From: Lamellibrachia satsuma
Taxonomy: Eukaryota; Annelida; Polychaeta; Sabellida; Siboglinidae
Length of the DNA: 64,000 nt
Direction: 5' to 3'
Assembly (NCBI GenBank): GCA_033239005.1
Contig: BSQZ01000028.1
Coordinates: 4,586,001 to 4,650,000, forward strand
This document shows positions 63,209 through 64,000 of this stretch, piece by piece (the first letter of the stretch is position 1; each line of letters opens with the position of its first letter). The notes beneath the pieces were generated by a model. It searched no databases, was not told the origin of the DNA, and saw only the letters and a list, made by a program, of their open reading frames with translations. A program made the position numbers and the translations under genes.

Positions 63209-63808
63209 CCGACCGACCGACCGACCGACCGACCGACCGACCGACCGACCGACCGACCGACCGACCGACCGACCGACCGACCGACCGACCGACCGACCGA
63301 CCGACCGACCGACCGACCGACCGACCGACCGACCGACCGACCGACCGACCGACCGACCGACCGACCGACCGACCGACCGACCGACCGACGACCGACCGAC
63401 CGACCGACCGACCGACCGACCGACCGACCGACCGACCGACCGACCGACCGACCGACCGACCGACCGACCGACCGACCGACCGACCGACCGACCGACCGAC
63501 CGACCGACCGACCGACCGACCGACCGACCGACCGACCGACCGACCGACCGACCGACCGACCGACCGACCGACCGACCGACCGACCGACCGACCGACCGAC
63601 CGACCGACCGACCGACCGACCGACCGACCGACCGACCGACCGACCGACCGACCGACCGACCGACCGACCGACCGACCGACCGACCGACCGACCGACCGAC
63701 CGACCGACCGACCGACCGACCGACCGACCGACCGACCGACCGACCGACCGACCGACCGACCGAACGAACGACCGACCGAACGACCGACCGACCGAACGAC
63801 CGACCGAC
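63209..63808. repeat. (CCGA)n tetranucleotide array, about 600 bp
   Basis: About 145 CCGA units with one one-base slip at 63,390 and CGAACGAACG variants at the right end. Frames give Arg-Ser-Val-Gly artefact ORFs. It lies just upstream (gene direction) of the first visible receptor exon. Confidence 0.99.
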
Positions 63809-64000
63809 GGAGCCCATGCGTAGCAACGACAACAACTCCAGCATAATGTTATCGTCAAGATAAAATCTTAAATATTTGCTGTAAATATTACTCAATTACA
63901 TATTACATCTGCCAGGACACACACCGATGCAAAGTCATAAAATACAATTTTAGTTTAAGCCCATGTGAAATACAACTATGAGACAGATTTCCACTCACTG

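Overview
This is eukaryotic genomic DNA, not prokaryotic. Exons are short, have GT/AG borders with compatible phases, and sit among kilobase introns, non-LTR retrotransposons, a tRNA-derived SINE and very many micro- and minisatellites. The protein families and repeat types suggest a marine invertebrate. A lophotrochozoan or a cephalochordate both fit, and I cannot choose from sequence alone.

Three gene models are supported. (1) On the + strand, 557-12,348 holds the last seven visible coding exons of an ABCC1/MRP-type ABC transporter: the end of the second membrane domain plus the complete second nucleotide-binding domain, up to the stop codon. (2) On the - strand, 44,523-45,247 is a compact two-exon gene for a secreted acidic, cysteine-rich protein of 131 residues, with a TATA box and initiator. 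I do not recognise the family. (3) On the - strand, 63,173 down to 49,171, eighteen consecutive exons join in phase into about 907 residues of a single-pass receptor with a tyrosine-kinase-like cytoplasmic domain. Its HRD and DFG motifs are HRR and GFG, so it is predicted to be a pseudokinase receptor. Its 5' exons lie beyond the right edge. A lone fibrinogen-like domain exon is at 31,143-31,338 (-).

Layout. 0.5-12.4 kb: ABCC gene; its third visible intron holds an antisense non-LTR retrotransposon (about 2.3-7.25 kb) in which two separate stretches of the element's own coding sequence have become minisatellites (14-bp and 40-bp units). 12.4-25 kb: LINE pieces and giant tandem arrays (46 bp x about 90; 22 bp x about 78) with no supported gene. 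25.6-43.5 kb: three diverged copies of a long composite repeat with reverse-transcriptase remnants, one interrupted by a SINE while the other two keep the empty site. 43.5-49.1 kb: the small secreted-protein gene and more repeats. 49.2-64 kb: the receptor gene, with introns full of simple repeats, a LINE fragment, a perfect 31-bp hairpin, and a degenerate minisatellite that duplicates a 3' splice site.

The genes show no obvious pathway link. The small secreted protein lies about 3.9 kb downstream of the receptor on the same strand, which is suggestive at most. Coordinates of exons come from manual translation and phase bookkeeping; repeat-family relations come from reading, not alignment.
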